Assembly: GCF_011317445.1 (NCBI RefSeq)
Contig: NZ_JAAAPL010000002.1
Coordinates: 62,001 to 126,000, forward strand
From: Chelativorans multitrophicus
GTDB lineage: Bacteria > Pseudomonadota > Alphaproteobacteria > Rhizobiales > Rhizobiaceae
Reading direction: 5' to 3'
DNA length: 64,000 nt
The first letter of the stretch is position 1; each line of letters starts with the position of its first letter. Shown here piece by piece: positions 52,184 through 63,025 of the stretch. The notes beneath the pieces are model-generated. The model saw only the letters and a list, made by a program, of their open reading frames with translations, was not told the origin of the DNA and searched no databases. Position numbers and translations under genes: made by a program.

Positions 52184-52804
52184 ATGGAGCATATGGCGAA
52201 AGGCACGATGGCAAAGCCGCAGGGGGCGGAGGCGCTTTCCGCCCTGATTGCCCGTGCGGCCCGCGCCGGGAAGGGGCCTCCTCCCGTCGAGCGCTGGGAT
52301 CCTCCCTTCTGCGGCGATCTCGATATGGAGATCAGGGCGGACGGCACATGGTACTATCTGGGCACGCCGATCGGCCGTATGCCGCTTGTGCAGCTTTTTT
52401 CCTCCGTGCTGCGAAAGGACGAGGACGGCAAAACCTATCTCGTGACGCCCGTGGAGAAGGTGGGGATCCGCGTGGAAGACGCGCCTTTCCTCGCGGTGGA
52501 ACTCGCGGTAACCGGAAAAGGCGATGCCCAGGCGCTCACCTTTCGCACCAATGTGGGCGATGTGGTCGAGGCGGGGCCGGAGCACCCAATGCGCTTTGCG
52601 CAAGAGCCGGGAACGGGAGGCATGAAGCCCTATGTGCATGTGCGAGGGCGGCTGGAGGCGCTTGTCGCACGATCAGTAATGTACGAGCTCGTGGCGCTCG
52701 GTGAAGAAATGCATATCGGCGGCAGACGCATGTTTGCTGTCCGCTCCAGGGGCAAGGCCTTTCCCGTAATGTCCATGGAAGAACTGGAGGGCTCACTCGC
52801 ATGA
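52184..52804 (+). CDS. DUF1285 protein
   Basis: The 206-residue protein matches DUF1285 throughout, with the conserved VERWDPPFCGDLDMEIRADGTWYYLGTPIGRMPLVQLFSSVLRKDEDG block and YVHVRGRLEALV near the C terminus. The function is unknown. In alphaproteobacteria it regularly precedes a CoA-pyrophosphatase-type Nudix gene and cca, as here, with an ATGA overlap to the Nudix gene. The start is uncertain (GTG 52163, ATG 52184 or ATG 52193). Confidence 0.9.
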   Translation: MEHMAKGTMAKPQGAEALSALIARAARAGKGPPPVERWDPPFCGDLDMEIRADGTWYYLGTPIGRMPLVQLFSSVLRKDEDGKTYLVTPVEKVGIRVEDAPFLAVELAVTGKGDAQALTFRTNVGDVVEAGPEHPMRFAQEPGTGGMKPYVHVRGRLEALVARSVMYELVALGEEMHIGGRRMFAVRSRGKAFPVMSMEELEGSLA

Positions 52805-53436
52805 GCACTCAGGACGTCTCCCTCTTTTCGGCCGAGGACTTCCGGCGGCGGGCCGCGGCCCAGGATCCCGCGCTGGCGGGCGAGGCCTATGGCGACCACC
52901 GGCTGAATCCGGATTTGAAGCAGTTTTTCCTGCGCGACGGGCTGCATGACGCTGCCGTGCTTGTTCCAGTGGTGAACCATGCGGGCGGGGCGACGGTCAT
53001 CCTTACGGAACGGTCGAGCCGCTTGCGGCAGCATTCGGGACAGATCGCCTTTCCTGGCGGGCGCATAGATCCGACCGATTCCTCGCCTGAGGATGCGGCA
53101 CTTCGCGAGGCGGAGGAGGAGATCGGGCTTGACCGGGCCCTTATCCAGGTCGTCGGGCGCATGCCCGATTATGTCACCGGCAGTGGCTATCGCATCCGCC
53201 CGGTGCTTTCGGTGGTGCAATCCGATTTTGCCCTGGTTCTGAACACCGACGAGGTGGAGGATGCCTTCGAGGTGCCGCTTTCCTTCCTGATGGACCCTGC
53301 CAATCATCGGCGCGAAAGCCGCATTTGGCAGGAGAGGGAACGCTTTTTCTACACAATGCCTTACGGCGAGCGCTTCATATGGGGAATCACCGCCGGCATT
53401 CTGCATATGCTTTATGAAAGGCTCTATGCCCGATGA
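52801..53436 (+). CDS. CoA pyrophosphatase-type Nudix hydrolase
   Basis: The 211-residue protein has the UPF0035 segment LTERSSRLRQHSGQIAFPGGRIDPTDSS joined to the Nudix box (GGRIDPTDSSPEDAALREAEEEIGL, all catalytic Glu present), which marks members that split CoA and acyl-CoA into 4'-phosphopantetheine and 3',5'-ADP. It overlaps both neighbours by 4 bases (ATGA), so the three genes are translationally coupled. Confidence 0.92.
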   Translation: MSTQDVSLFSAEDFRRRAAAQDPALAGEAYGDHRLNPDLKQFFLRDGLHDAAVLVPVVNHAGGATVILTERSSRLRQHSGQIAFPGGRIDPTDSSPEDAALREAEEEIGLDRALIQVVGRMPDYVTGSGYRIRPVLSVVQSDFALVLNTDEVEDAFEVPLSFLMDPANHRRESRIWQERERFFYTMPYGERFIWGITAGILHMLYERLYAR

Positions 53437-54662
53437 CCACGATCGCCGGTGCTCCCTGGCTCGATCAGCAGGGCCTTCAGCCACTGCTGGAAATCCTCAA
53501 CGAAGGCGGGGAAGAAGCCCGCATCGCAGGCGGCGCTGTCCGCAATGCGCTTCTTGGCGAGGCGGTGACCGATATCGATATCGCCACCACCAATCTTCCC
53601 GACGAGACGATCCGCCGGGCGAAAGCAGCGGGCTTCAAGGTCGTGCCGACCGGCTATGAACACGGCACGATCACCGTAATCGCCAAGGGCACCCCTTACG
53701 AGGTTACAACCCTGCGCGCGGATGTGGAAACGTTCGGGCGGCACGCGCGCGTGGTCTTCGGGCGTGATTGGAAAGCGGATGCGGAGCGGCGGGACTTCAC
53801 GATCAATGCGCTTTACGCGGAGCCCGGTGGCCGGGTGGTCGACCTTGTCGGCGGCCTGGCGGATCTGCAATCGCGCACTCTCCGCTTCATCGGCGAGCCG
53901 GAAAAACGCATCCGTGAAGATTATCTGCGTATCCTCCGGTTCTTCCGCTTCTTTGCCTGGTACGGCTCGGGCCGGCCGGATGCGGAGGGCCTAAAGGCCT
54001 GCGCGCGGCTGAAGGACCGGCTTTCGGGCCTCTCCGTCGAGCGCATCTGGATGGAGTTGAAGAAACTTCTGGCCGCTCCAGATCCCTCGCGCGCGTTGCT
54101 TTGGATGCGGCAGACGGGCGTGCTTACGCAGGTTCTGCCCGAAACGGAAAAATGGGGCATCGACGCGATTCACTCGCTGGTCGAGACGGAGCGGGCGCTC
54201 GGCTGGCCGGTGGAGCCTCTCCTGCGGCTGGCCTCGATCGTGCCCCCGGACCCGGAGCGTATCGAAAAGCTCGCAGCGCGACTGCGCCTTTCCAAGGCGG
54301 AGGGTGCCGCCCTGGTATCCTGGGCAGAGTCTTCCCAGCCGGACCCGTCGCTGAAGGAGGGAGAGTTCCTGAAGCTCCTTTACCGAAGCGAGGCTGGCGG
54401 CATGGCATGGCGGCTGCGGCTCGGCCTTGCTTCCGCCCGGGCGCGCGCTGTCGAGAGCGACAAGGCGCTGATCGAGGCCGCCGGCTACCAACGCCTGCTC
54501 GATATTACCGCGCGCTGGGAAAAGCCGGTGTTCCCTGTTCGGGGCAGGGATCTGCTGGAAAGAGGCTTCAAGCCGGGGAAGGAACTTGGCGCAAAGCTGG
54601 CCGAACTCGAAGAGAAATGGATTGCCTCGGGCTTTTCGCTTTCGCGCGAAGATCTGCTTTAA
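53433..54662 (+). CDS. cca: CCA tRNA nucleotidyltransferase
   Basis: The 409-residue class II nucleotidyltransferase has RIAGGAVRNALLG and the catalytic DIDIATTNLP (Asp pair near 47 and 49). These are followed by RRDFTINALYAEPGGRVVDLVGGLADLQ and the ERIRE/RIRFFRFFAWYG neck region. It repairs or adds the 3' CCA of tRNAs. The window's tRNA-Met already encodes CCA. A bidirectional terminator follows the stop. Confidence 0.95.
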   Translation: MTTIAGAPWLDQQGLQPLLEILNEGGEEARIAGGAVRNALLGEAVTDIDIATTNLPDETIRRAKAAGFKVVPTGYEHGTITVIAKGTPYEVTTLRADVETFGRHARVVFGRDWKADAERRDFTINALYAEPGGRVVDLVGGLADLQSRTLRFIGEPEKRIREDYLRILRFFRFFAWYGSGRPDAEGLKACARLKDRLSGLSVERIWMELKKLLAAPDPSRALLWMRQTGVLTQVLPETEKWGIDAIHSLVETERALGWPVEPLLRLASIVPPDPERIEKLAARLRLSKAEGAALVSWAESSQPDPSLKEGEFLKLLYRSEAGGMAWRLRLGLASARARAVESDKALIEAAGYQRLLDITARWEKPVFPVRGRDLLERGFKPGKELGAKLAELEEKWIASGFSLSREDLL

Positions 54663-54663
54663 A

Positions 54664-54692
54664 AAACAGAAGGGCGCCTTAGGCGCCCCTTC
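54664..54692. terminator. Bidirectional terminator between cca and the DUF1059 gene
   Basis: The GC stem GGGCGCC/GGCGCCC with loop TTA is flanked by AAAAAA on the left, giving a T-tract for the minus strand, and by a weaker CCTTT on the right. It serves both convergent genes. Confidence 0.88.
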
Positions 54693-54714
54693 CTTTGATC
54701 TGTTGAACGGCTGT

Positions 54715-54900
54715 CTACGCAGCGTCCTGCTGCTGGACGATCCGGGAGCGGATCGCCTCGATCATGCTCTCGCGGATGATCGTCTCGCCATGCACCTCGC
54801 GCATGTGTTCCACCGCGCGGCGCATTACCTCCGCCTCCTCTTCATGACGGGTATGCCACTCGCAACCGGGGACCAGCGATCCGCAATGAAATTCCTTCAT
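54715..54900 (-). CDS. Small DUF1059-like protein
   Basis: The 61-residue protein has the pattern of DUF1059: MKEFHCGSLVPGCEWHTRHEEEAEVMRRAVEHMREVHG, with Cys and His spacing that could bind zinc. The function is unknown. It is a single gene with its own terminator. Confidence 0.85.
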   Translation of the reverse strand: MKEFHCGSLVPGCEWHTRHEEEAEVMRRAVEHMREVHGETIIRESMIEAIRSRIVQQQDAA

Positions 54901-55060
54901 CGTTCAAACTCCTCCGTTCTATGGCATCTCTAACCATACACGATATCTGGGGGCAGTTCCGCCCGGGACAAGATCACGTTTTGTATTTTTCCGGCGGATC
55001 TGATGGAGATCTTAAGCGCAAGTGATTGAAATCGCGGTCTCTTAGCGGGCAGTGGCTAAT

Positions 55061-56940
55061 TCATTCCGCCGCCAGCCGGCCCTCCAGAAAGGCGCCGGAT
55101 TGCCGCTTCCAAAGCTGGGCGTAAAGGCCCTCGTCGCGGATGAGGTCTTCGTGCCTGCCTTCTTCGACAATGCGGCCGTGGTCGAGAACGATCACCCGGT
55201 CGAGGGCAGCGATAGTGGAGAGGCGGTGGGCGATGGCGATCACCGTTTTTCCTTCCATCAACTGTTCGAGATTGTCCTGTATCGCCGCCTCGACCTCCGA
55301 ATCGAGGGAGGAGGTGGCCTCGTCCAGGATCAGGATCGGTGCGTTCTTCAGCATCATGCGTGCGATGGCGATGCGTTGGCGCTGTCCGCCGGAAAGTTTT
55401 ACCCCACGCTCGCCCACATGGGCATCATAGCCGCTGCGGCCGGCAGGGTCCCGCACGCCCATGATGAAATCATGCGCGCGGGCGCGCTTCGCCGCCGCGA
55501 CGACATCCGCATCGCTCGCCCCCGGCCGGCCATAGGCGATGTTGTCGCGGATCGAGCGGTGCATCAGGATCGGTTCCTGGCTGACGACCCCGAACTGGCT
55601 GCGGAGAGACGCCTGCGTCACCTCGCGGATATCCTGCTCGTCGAGCAGGATGCGCCCGCCCTCCACATCGAAGAGGCGCAGCATCAGATTCACGATGGTC
55701 GTCTTGCCGGCGCCTGAGGGACCAACCAGCGCCACGCGCTCGCCGGGCTTGATGTGGAGGTTCAGGCCCTCGATGATGCCGCCCTCGCGACCGTAGTGGA
55801 ACGAAACATCATCGAAGCGGATGTCTCCCTTGGCCGGCGGCATGGTGCGGGCATCGGAAGCATCGCGGATCGCGGGCGGGCGCGAAATGGTGCCGGTCGC
55901 GTCCTGCACCGTGGCGTAGGACCGGATGAGCCCGTTGATGTTGAACATCACATAGCCCGACATCTGGTTGAGCCGGAACATGAGGCCCATTACGGTCGCG
56001 ATCTCACCGGTGCTGGCGGTGCCGTTCATCCAGCTCGTCACTGAAAGCGCGCCCACGGCCGTGATCATGATACCGTTGATGATAGTGATCGCGGCGCGCA
56101 CCCGCGTGACCGCGCGCCCCAGCGCCCAGATGGCGTTGAGCAGGTTCATCATGCTCTCGCGCACATAGCCGTGCTCGCGCCTGCCGCTGTCGAAGAGCTT
56201 GACGGCCATGATGTTGGTGAAAGCGTCGACCATGCGGCCGTTCATCGCGGAGCGTTCGTCGGCCGTGCGCCGTCCAGCACGCCGCAGAGGCGGCAGCAGA
56301 AGCCGCGCCACGGTGAGATAGGAGACAAGCCAGACAAGGAGCACGACCCCCATCAGCGGATCGAGCGTGGCAAGAATGGTGCCGGCCAGCACGAAGAAGG
56401 TGAGGAAGCTCCACATGGTCTGTAGAGTGGAGGTGATGAAGTCGCCGGTTGCTTCCGCGCCTTGCAGGATCTTCGTGGCGATGCGGCCGGCGAAGTCGTT
56501 CTGGTAGAACTCGTATGGCTGCTCCATCACCCGCCGGAAGGCTTGCCAGCGCACGCGCTGATAGAAGGCGGGGGAGATTACCTGCTGTTCCACGATCGTG
56601 TTGGCGACCATCACCAGCGAGCGCACCACGAGGACAAAGAAGGCAAGCGCCGCCAGCTGCGGCCAGTGATCGGAAAGAAAAGTGGCGGGGGAGGAGCGGT
56701 CGAGCAGATCCACAAGCCATCCGAGAGCCCAATAGAGCCCGGCGTCCACGATGGCCGCGAGGGCTCCCGCCACCAGAAGCAGGGCAAAGGGCAGTTTTGC
56801 CTGTTTCGCGAAGAAGAGGATGAAGTCGCGGGCGTTCTCCGGCAGCACTTCACGGTCGGTGTCGCCGAAGGGGTCGATCACCCCTTCGGCACGCCGCCAG
56901 AGCCGGTTGCCGAGATCGCGCCTGAGATCCTCTTCCGCGT

Positions 56941-56944
<4 letters not shown>
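55061..56944 (-). CDS. ABC exporter half-transporter (membrane domain plus ATPase), second of a pair
   Basis: The 627-residue protein has an N-terminal six-helix ABC exporter domain and a C-terminal nucleotide-binding domain: Walker A VGPSGAGKTT, signature [10 protein letters not shown], Walker [14 protein letters not shown] and H-loop IAHRLST. It overlaps the upstream gene's stop by 4 bases. The two half-transporters are about equal in size, each with complete ATPase motifs, and probably form a heterodimer. Substrates of such pairs include lipids and drugs; none is indicated here. Confidence 0.95.
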
Positions 56945-58791
<1,847 letters not shown>

Positions 58792-58805
58792 TCAATCCTC
58801 GAAGT

Positions 58806-59084
58806 CTAACGGTGCCCTTTGCGCGGGGTGAGTGGTGCGCCGGGCTTGCTGTTCCTGATCCGGGGTGCGGCCTGTTCCTGGACGGGCGGCTTCCTGCCGC
58901 CTGTTTCGGGGGGAGCCTTCGACCCGGGATGACCCAATTGCGGCCTTGTGCCAAGCGCCGCGGCGAAAGCTCCTGACAGGGTCATGGCGGGAGCGCTGCC
59001 GACCGTAACCGGAGGAGCGGCGGCTTCGGCCAAAGAGACCAGGTTTTCAGGAGCCTTGGGCTCCTTGGGGAATTTGGCAGACAT
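58806..59084 (-). CDS. Small Pro/Ala-rich hypothetical protein
   Basis: A 92-residue frame (MSAKFPKEPKAPENLVSL...) is rich in Pro, Ala, Lys and Gly and ends APLTPRKGHR. It is 14 bases upstream of the ABC gene on the same strand. A Pro-Arg-Lys-Gly-His-Arg tail seems recurrent in small Hyphomicrobiales proteins, but I cannot confirm conservation. The frame is open upstream to 59192. No function is proposed. The 282 bases after it to trmL hold no gene. Confidence 0.45.
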   Translation of the reverse strand: MSAKFPKEPKAPENLVSLAEAAAPPVTVGSAPAMTLSGAFAAALGTRPQLGHPGSKAPPETGGRKPPVQEQAAPRIRNSKPGAPLTPRKGHR

Positions 59085-59366
59085 TTGCGAATCCTTGAGA
59101 ATTTCCGGAACGGGTTCCGGCGGATTCGCTCTTACGTCTGTGAAGTCTGGAGAAGCTTCGGAACGAAAACCGCCGTCAGGCCGCGTGCCCAAGCCAGGGC
59201 CGCGGGCAGGTAAAGGAAATCATTCGGATATCCATGTCTGCCTCCGACGGTTTACGTTTCGGTAGCCGGCGTTATATCCATTCAGGCGCGACATGGCCAG
59301 ACGCTTTGGCAAGGCAGTGGTGCCTCAACCGCCGGCTGTGGCTTTCGCGTGACAGTAAGGGACAAC

Positions 59367-59828
59367 ATGCCGCAACTGGGCTTCCGTATCGCACTTTTCC
59401 AGCCCGACATTCCGGGCAATACCGGCGCGATACTGCGCCTTTCGGCCTGTCTTGGCCTGGCCGTCGACCTGATCGAGCCGGCCGGCTTCGACCTTTCCGA
59501 CCGCGCACTGAAGCGGGCGGGCATGGACTATCTGGAGCTTGCCGCGCTTCGGCGCCATGCCTCGTGGGAGGATTTCAATAGCTGGCGGCACCAGGAAGCG
59601 CGCCGGATCATCCTGTTCACGACGGCAGGAACGGTTCCTTACCAATGTTTTTCTTTCCGGGACGGGGACATCCTCATGTTCGGCCGGGAATCATCCGGCG
59701 TGCCGGATCATGTCCACAACGCAGTCAATTATCGCCTGGTCATTCCAATGAAGGAAGGAACGCGCAGCCTGAATGTGGCGATGGCCGCCGCGATGGCCTG
59801 CGGTGAAGCGGTGCGGCAGGTGCGCTGA
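59367..59828 (+). CDS. trmL: tRNA (cytidine(34)-2'-O)-methyltransferase TrmL
   Basis: The 153-residue SPOUT methyltransferase has all TrmL motifs: FQPDIPGNTGAILRLSACLG, DILMFGRESSGVP and IPMKEGTRSLNVAMAAAMACGEA. TrmL methylates the wobble base of tRNA-Leu species. It lacks a separate RNA-binding domain, as usual for this small family. I start at ATG 59367, 6 bases after TAAGG. Confidence 0.95.
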   Translation: MPQLGFRIALFQPDIPGNTGAILRLSACLGLAVDLIEPAGFDLSDRALKRAGMDYLELAALRRHASWEDFNSWRHQEARRIILFTTAGTVPYQCFSFRDGDILMFGRESSGVPDHVHNAVNYRLVIPMKEGTRSLNVAMAAAMACGEAVRQVR

Positions 59829-59847
59829 GGCTTCCCGCAGGAAGGTA

Positions 59848-60111
59848 TCAATCCGCGCTCGGCAGGCGCCGCATGGTGAATTCGATCACATCGCCCGGAC
59901 GCTCGGCCCAGCTTTCGATTTCCGTCCAATAGGCCTGCTTGGGCCAGCGCTCCAGCCATTCGCGGGCCTTGGCGCGCGCTTCCTGGCGCGGCAGAGCGAA
60001 GGTTTCGCGTACAAATCCGTCGCGCGGCAGGCGCTTGGCTTCGCCCTTTGCGCGCTTTTTGTCGAGGCTGCGCTTAAGCCCTTCAAGCGGTGGTTTGGCG
60101 GGTACTCGCAC
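59848..60111 (-). CDS. Small basic hypothetical protein
   Basis: The 87-residue product is basic in the first half ([23 protein letters not shown]) and mixed in the second ([36 protein letters not shown]). I start it at GTG 60109-60111 because a perfect AAGGAG site lies 7 bases upstream (60119-60124). Long frames beyond it are spurious. The function is unknown. It is divergent from hemF and may share the promoter region. Confidence 0.7.
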   Translation of the reverse strand: MRVPAKPPLEGLKRSLDKKRAKGEAKRLPRDGFVRETFALPRQEARAKAREWLERWPKQAYWTEIESWAERPGDVIEFTMRRLPSAD

Positions 60112-60220
60112 AAAAGAACTCCTTGACCCGGCACATAAGGAGATTAGGGATCGCACCGTGAAATTGCGAGTCATTTGTCGCCGCCAGTGGTCGGGGAGGG
60201 CGGCGCATAAGAGGAACGCC

Positions 60221-61135
60221 ATGGAACAACCCCATATCCCGGCGGGACTGCCCGAAGACGTCGAAAACAAGAAGGAAGCGGCGCGGGCGTGGTTCGAAAC
60301 GCTGCGCGACAAAATCTGCGCCGCGCTGGAAGGATTGGAGGACGAGCTTTCCGGCCCTCATTCGTCCTATGCTCCCGGACGCTTCGAGCAAACGCCCTGG
60401 CTGCGCCAGGAGGGCGCGGGCGGGGGCGGCGTAATGTCCATCATGCATGGCCGCGTGTTTGAGAAAGTGGGCGTGCACACCTCAACCGTGCATGGGGAGT
60501 TTTCGCCCGAATTCCGCCGGCAGATTCCGGGAGCGGAGGAGGATCCGCGCTTCTGGGCCTCCGGTATTTCCGTTATCGCCCACCCGCAAAATCCTCATGT
60601 CCCCACAGTGCATATGAACACGCGCATGGTGGTGACAACCCGGCAATGGTTTGGAGGCGGGGCCGACCTCACGCCGATGCTCAACCGCCGGCGCAGCCAG
60701 GAGGACCCGGACGCAATTGCCTTTCACAAGGCAATGCGTTTCGTCTGCGAACGGCACGCAGCGGTGGCCGACTACGAGAAATTCAAAAACTGGTGCGAGG
60801 AATATTTCTTCCTGCCGCACAGGAACGAGCCACGCGGGATCGGCGGCATTTTTTACGATTGGCTCAAGAGCCCGGAAGAGAATGGAGGGTGGGATGCGGA
60901 TTTCGCCTTCACCCAGGATGTCGGGCGCGCCTTTGTGATGGTCTATCAGCACATCGTGCGGAAGAACTTCAACACCAACTGGACCGAGGCCGACCGGGAA
61001 GAACAGCTCATTCGCCGCGGGCGCTATGTCGAATTCAACCTGCTCTACGACCGCGGCACGATTTTCGGGCTCAAGACCGGCGGGAATGTCAACTCTATCC
61101 TGTCCAGCCTGCCGCCCGTGGTGAAGTGGCCGTAG
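60221..61135 (+). CDS. hemF: Oxygen-dependent coproporphyrinogen III oxidase HemF
   Basis: The 304-residue enzyme converts coproporphyrinogen III to protoporphyrinogen IX using O2. It shows [45 protein letters not shown], the [11 protein letters not shown] motif and the [30 protein letters not shown] signature at the C terminus. I start at ATG 60221 (GAGGAA 4 bases upstream). Aerobic heme synthesis fits the petAB genes nearby. Confidence 0.97.
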   Translation: MEQPHIPAGLPEDVENKKEAARAWFETLRDKICAALEGLEDELSGPHSSYAPGRFEQTPWLRQEGAGGGGVMSIMHGRVFEKVGVHTSTVHGEFSPEFRRQIPGAEEDPRFWASGISVIAHPQNPHVPTVHMNTRMVVTTRQWFGGGADLTPMLNRRRSQEDPDAIAFHKAMRFVCERHAAVADYEKFKNWCEEYFFLPHRNEPRGIGGIFYDWLKSPEENGGWDADFAFTQDVGRAFVMVYQHIVRKNFNTNWTEADREEQLIRRGRYVEFNLLYDRGTIFGLKTGGNVNSILSSLPPVVKWP

Positions 61136-61138
61136 GCA

Positions 61139-61765
61139 TCAAGCCTTCAGCATTGCGAGCTTGAGCCCAAAGCCGACGAAAATCGCTCCGGTGATTGCTT
61201 TCAGCCAGCGCTGCACCCAAGCTCTTCTGCCAACCCCCTTGAATACGGAGAAGAGCAGAACGAGGCTGGAAAACCAGACCACATTTGTGAGTGCGTGGAT
61301 CGTCACCAATACGAATCCCCATTGGGCTTCCGCTCCGATCGGGATAAACTGGGGGAAGGCCGCCAGGTAGAACATCGAGACCTTCGGGTTCAGTGCGTTG
61401 GTGAGGAAGCCTTCCGCCACTGCGCGGGCGAGGGTGCGGCGGCTTTTGGCCGGTGCGATATTCGCTGGGCCAATTCCCTTCCATGCCTGCCAGAGCGCCT
61501 TTAAGCCGACATAGCTGAGATAGGCGGCGCCCAGCATCTTGACGATAAAGAAGAGCTCCGCGGACTGTACGAGAATGATTGAAATGCCGAGCACTGAAAG
61601 GGTTCCGTGCAGGTAGAAGGAGGCGAAGAACCCGGCGATGTTGGCGAAGCCCGCCGCCCTGCCCGAGGTCGGAACGGTTTTGGCGATCAGAACGCCGTTC
61701 GGCCCCGGCGAGAGGACGAGAAGGGCCGCGACGATGGCAAAGGTGACGATCTCTAGCAGACTCAT
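61139..61765 (-). CDS. LysE/RhtB-family amino-acid exporter
   Basis: The 208-residue protein has five to six transmembrane helices with the LysE-family motifs LVLSPGPNGVLIAKT near the N terminus and AVAEGFLTNALNPKVSMFYLAAFPQF in the middle. Family members export amino acids such as threonine, homoserine or lysine. It converges on hemF, with the two stops 3 bases apart. Confidence 0.93.
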   Translation of the reverse strand: MSLLEIVTFAIVAALLVLSPGPNGVLIAKTVPTSGRAAGFANIAGFFASFYLHGTLSVLGISIILVQSAELFFIVKMLGAAYLSYVGLKALWQAWKGIGPANIAPAKSRRTLARAVAEGFLTNALNPKVSMFYLAAFPQFIPIGAEAQWGFVLVTIHALTNVVWFSSLVLLFSVFKGVGRRAWVQRWLKAITGAIFVGFGLKLAMLKA

Positions 61766-61902
61766 CGGAGATTACCCTTCAAGTGCCGGATATCGACCCG
61801 GTTGTTCGGAAGTCGAATTCACGGGAATGATGACATTCGCTCCATCGCGCACCATATTGCGGGTTCGCAATTCCGTCGAGATTTGGTGCGAAAAGAGATT
61901 TC

Positions 61903-62211
61903 ATGCTGCGTCCTCCAGGCTCCGGAAACGTCCGTCTTCCGCAAACCGGGATCGGCGCGCTCGACTACGAGCTCGCCGGGGAGATGGCGGTCTCTCTCGG
62001 AAATGCCGGAAAACGCGCCGAGGAAAGTCTTGCAAGGCTTGCGGCGCACGCGGGAGGGGAGGCGGAGCGCCGCGATCTTCTGCGTGAAGCTGCAGACGCG
62101 GTCTACGCCTATTTTATCCAACGTGAGCTATGTGGCCTGAAGCGGCATGACGACATTGTGCGTCAGATGGCGATCCCGCGCGCCGTTCTGGCGCGGCTTG
62201 GCGCTCGTTAA
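61903..62211 (+). CDS. DUF6665 family protein
   Basis: The 102-residue helical protein has the DUF6665 features: GALDYELAGEMAVSLGNAGKRAEESLARL and DAVYAYFIQRELCGLKRHDDIVRQMAIPRAVLARLG. The function is unknown. It is alone between the exporter and petA. Confidence 0.85.
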   Translation: MLRPPGSGNVRLPQTGIGALDYELAGEMAVSLGNAGKRAEESLARLAAHAGGEAERRDLLREAADAVYAYFIQRELCGLKRHDDIVRQMAIPRAVLARLGAR

Positions 62212-62434
62212 AGCCTTATGCGCGTTTGAATCCGCCCGGTTTGGGTGCCGCGCGGCATTTTCCCCGCGACAATCTGCCCTGTCGTCCAAGGGCGTCTGGA
62301 CAAGTCCAGGCGTCGAGCATAGAAACCAACGCCAATTGCCGGGGGAACACGTCCGCTCGTCGCGGAGACACTTGATGGGCGCGTGATTTTCCTCGCTTCT
62401 TCCGGCAGGCATGAGGTGAAAGGACCACAGTCCC

Positions 62435-63007
62435 GTGAGCGATACCGATTCGACCCACATCCCGGAACACAGCCGTCGCGATTTCCTTTACGTAGCCACC
62501 GGCATGGCCGGGGCCGTCGGTGCGGCTGCAGTCGCATGGCCGTTCATCGACCAGATGCGTCCCGATGCCTCCACGCTCGCTCTGGCGTCCATCCAGGTGG
62601 ATGTGTCGGCCGTGCAGCCTGGCATGTCGCTGACGGTCAAGTGGCGCGGCCATCCCGTTTTCATCCGCAATCGGACCGAGCAGGAAATTGCGGCGGCACA
62701 GGAAACGCCGCTCGATCAGCTCAAGGATCCGGTCGCGCGCAACGACAACCTTCCGGCCGATACGCCGGCGACGGATCTTGCGCGTTCGGCAGGCGAGGGC
62801 AAGGAGAACTGGCTCGTCATGATCGGCGTGTGCACCCATCTTGGCTGCATTCCGCTTGGCCAGTCGGGTGAGTATGGCGGCTGGTTCTGCCCATGCCACG
62901 GTTCGGTCTACGATACGGCAGGGCGCGTCCGCGGTGGACCTGCGCCGGAAAACATGGCCATTCCGGCCTTTCAGTTCATCTCCGACACGGTCGTTCAGAT
63001 CGGTTAG
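62435..63007 (+). CDS. petA: Rieske iron-sulfur subunit of cytochrome bc1
   Basis: The 190-residue protein has a twin-arginine signal-anchor ([24 protein letters not shown]) and the Rieske cluster ligands in CTHLGC and CPCHGS, with the disulfide Cys residues present. It hands electrons from ubiquinol to cytochrome c1 in the periplasm. It starts at GTG 62435, 10 bases after AAAGGA. It is 18 bases from petB. Confidence 0.97.
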   Translation: MSDTDSTHIPEHSRRDFLYVATGMAGAVGAAAVAWPFIDQMRPDASTLALASIQVDVSAVQPGMSLTVKWRGHPVFIRNRTEQEIAAAQETPLDQLKDPVARNDNLPADTPATDLARSAGEGKENWLVMIGVCTHLGCIPLGQSGEYGGWFCPCHGSVYDTAGRVRGGPAPENMAIPAFQFISDTVVQIG

Positions 63008-63025
63008 GCGAAGGGGGCGCATTTC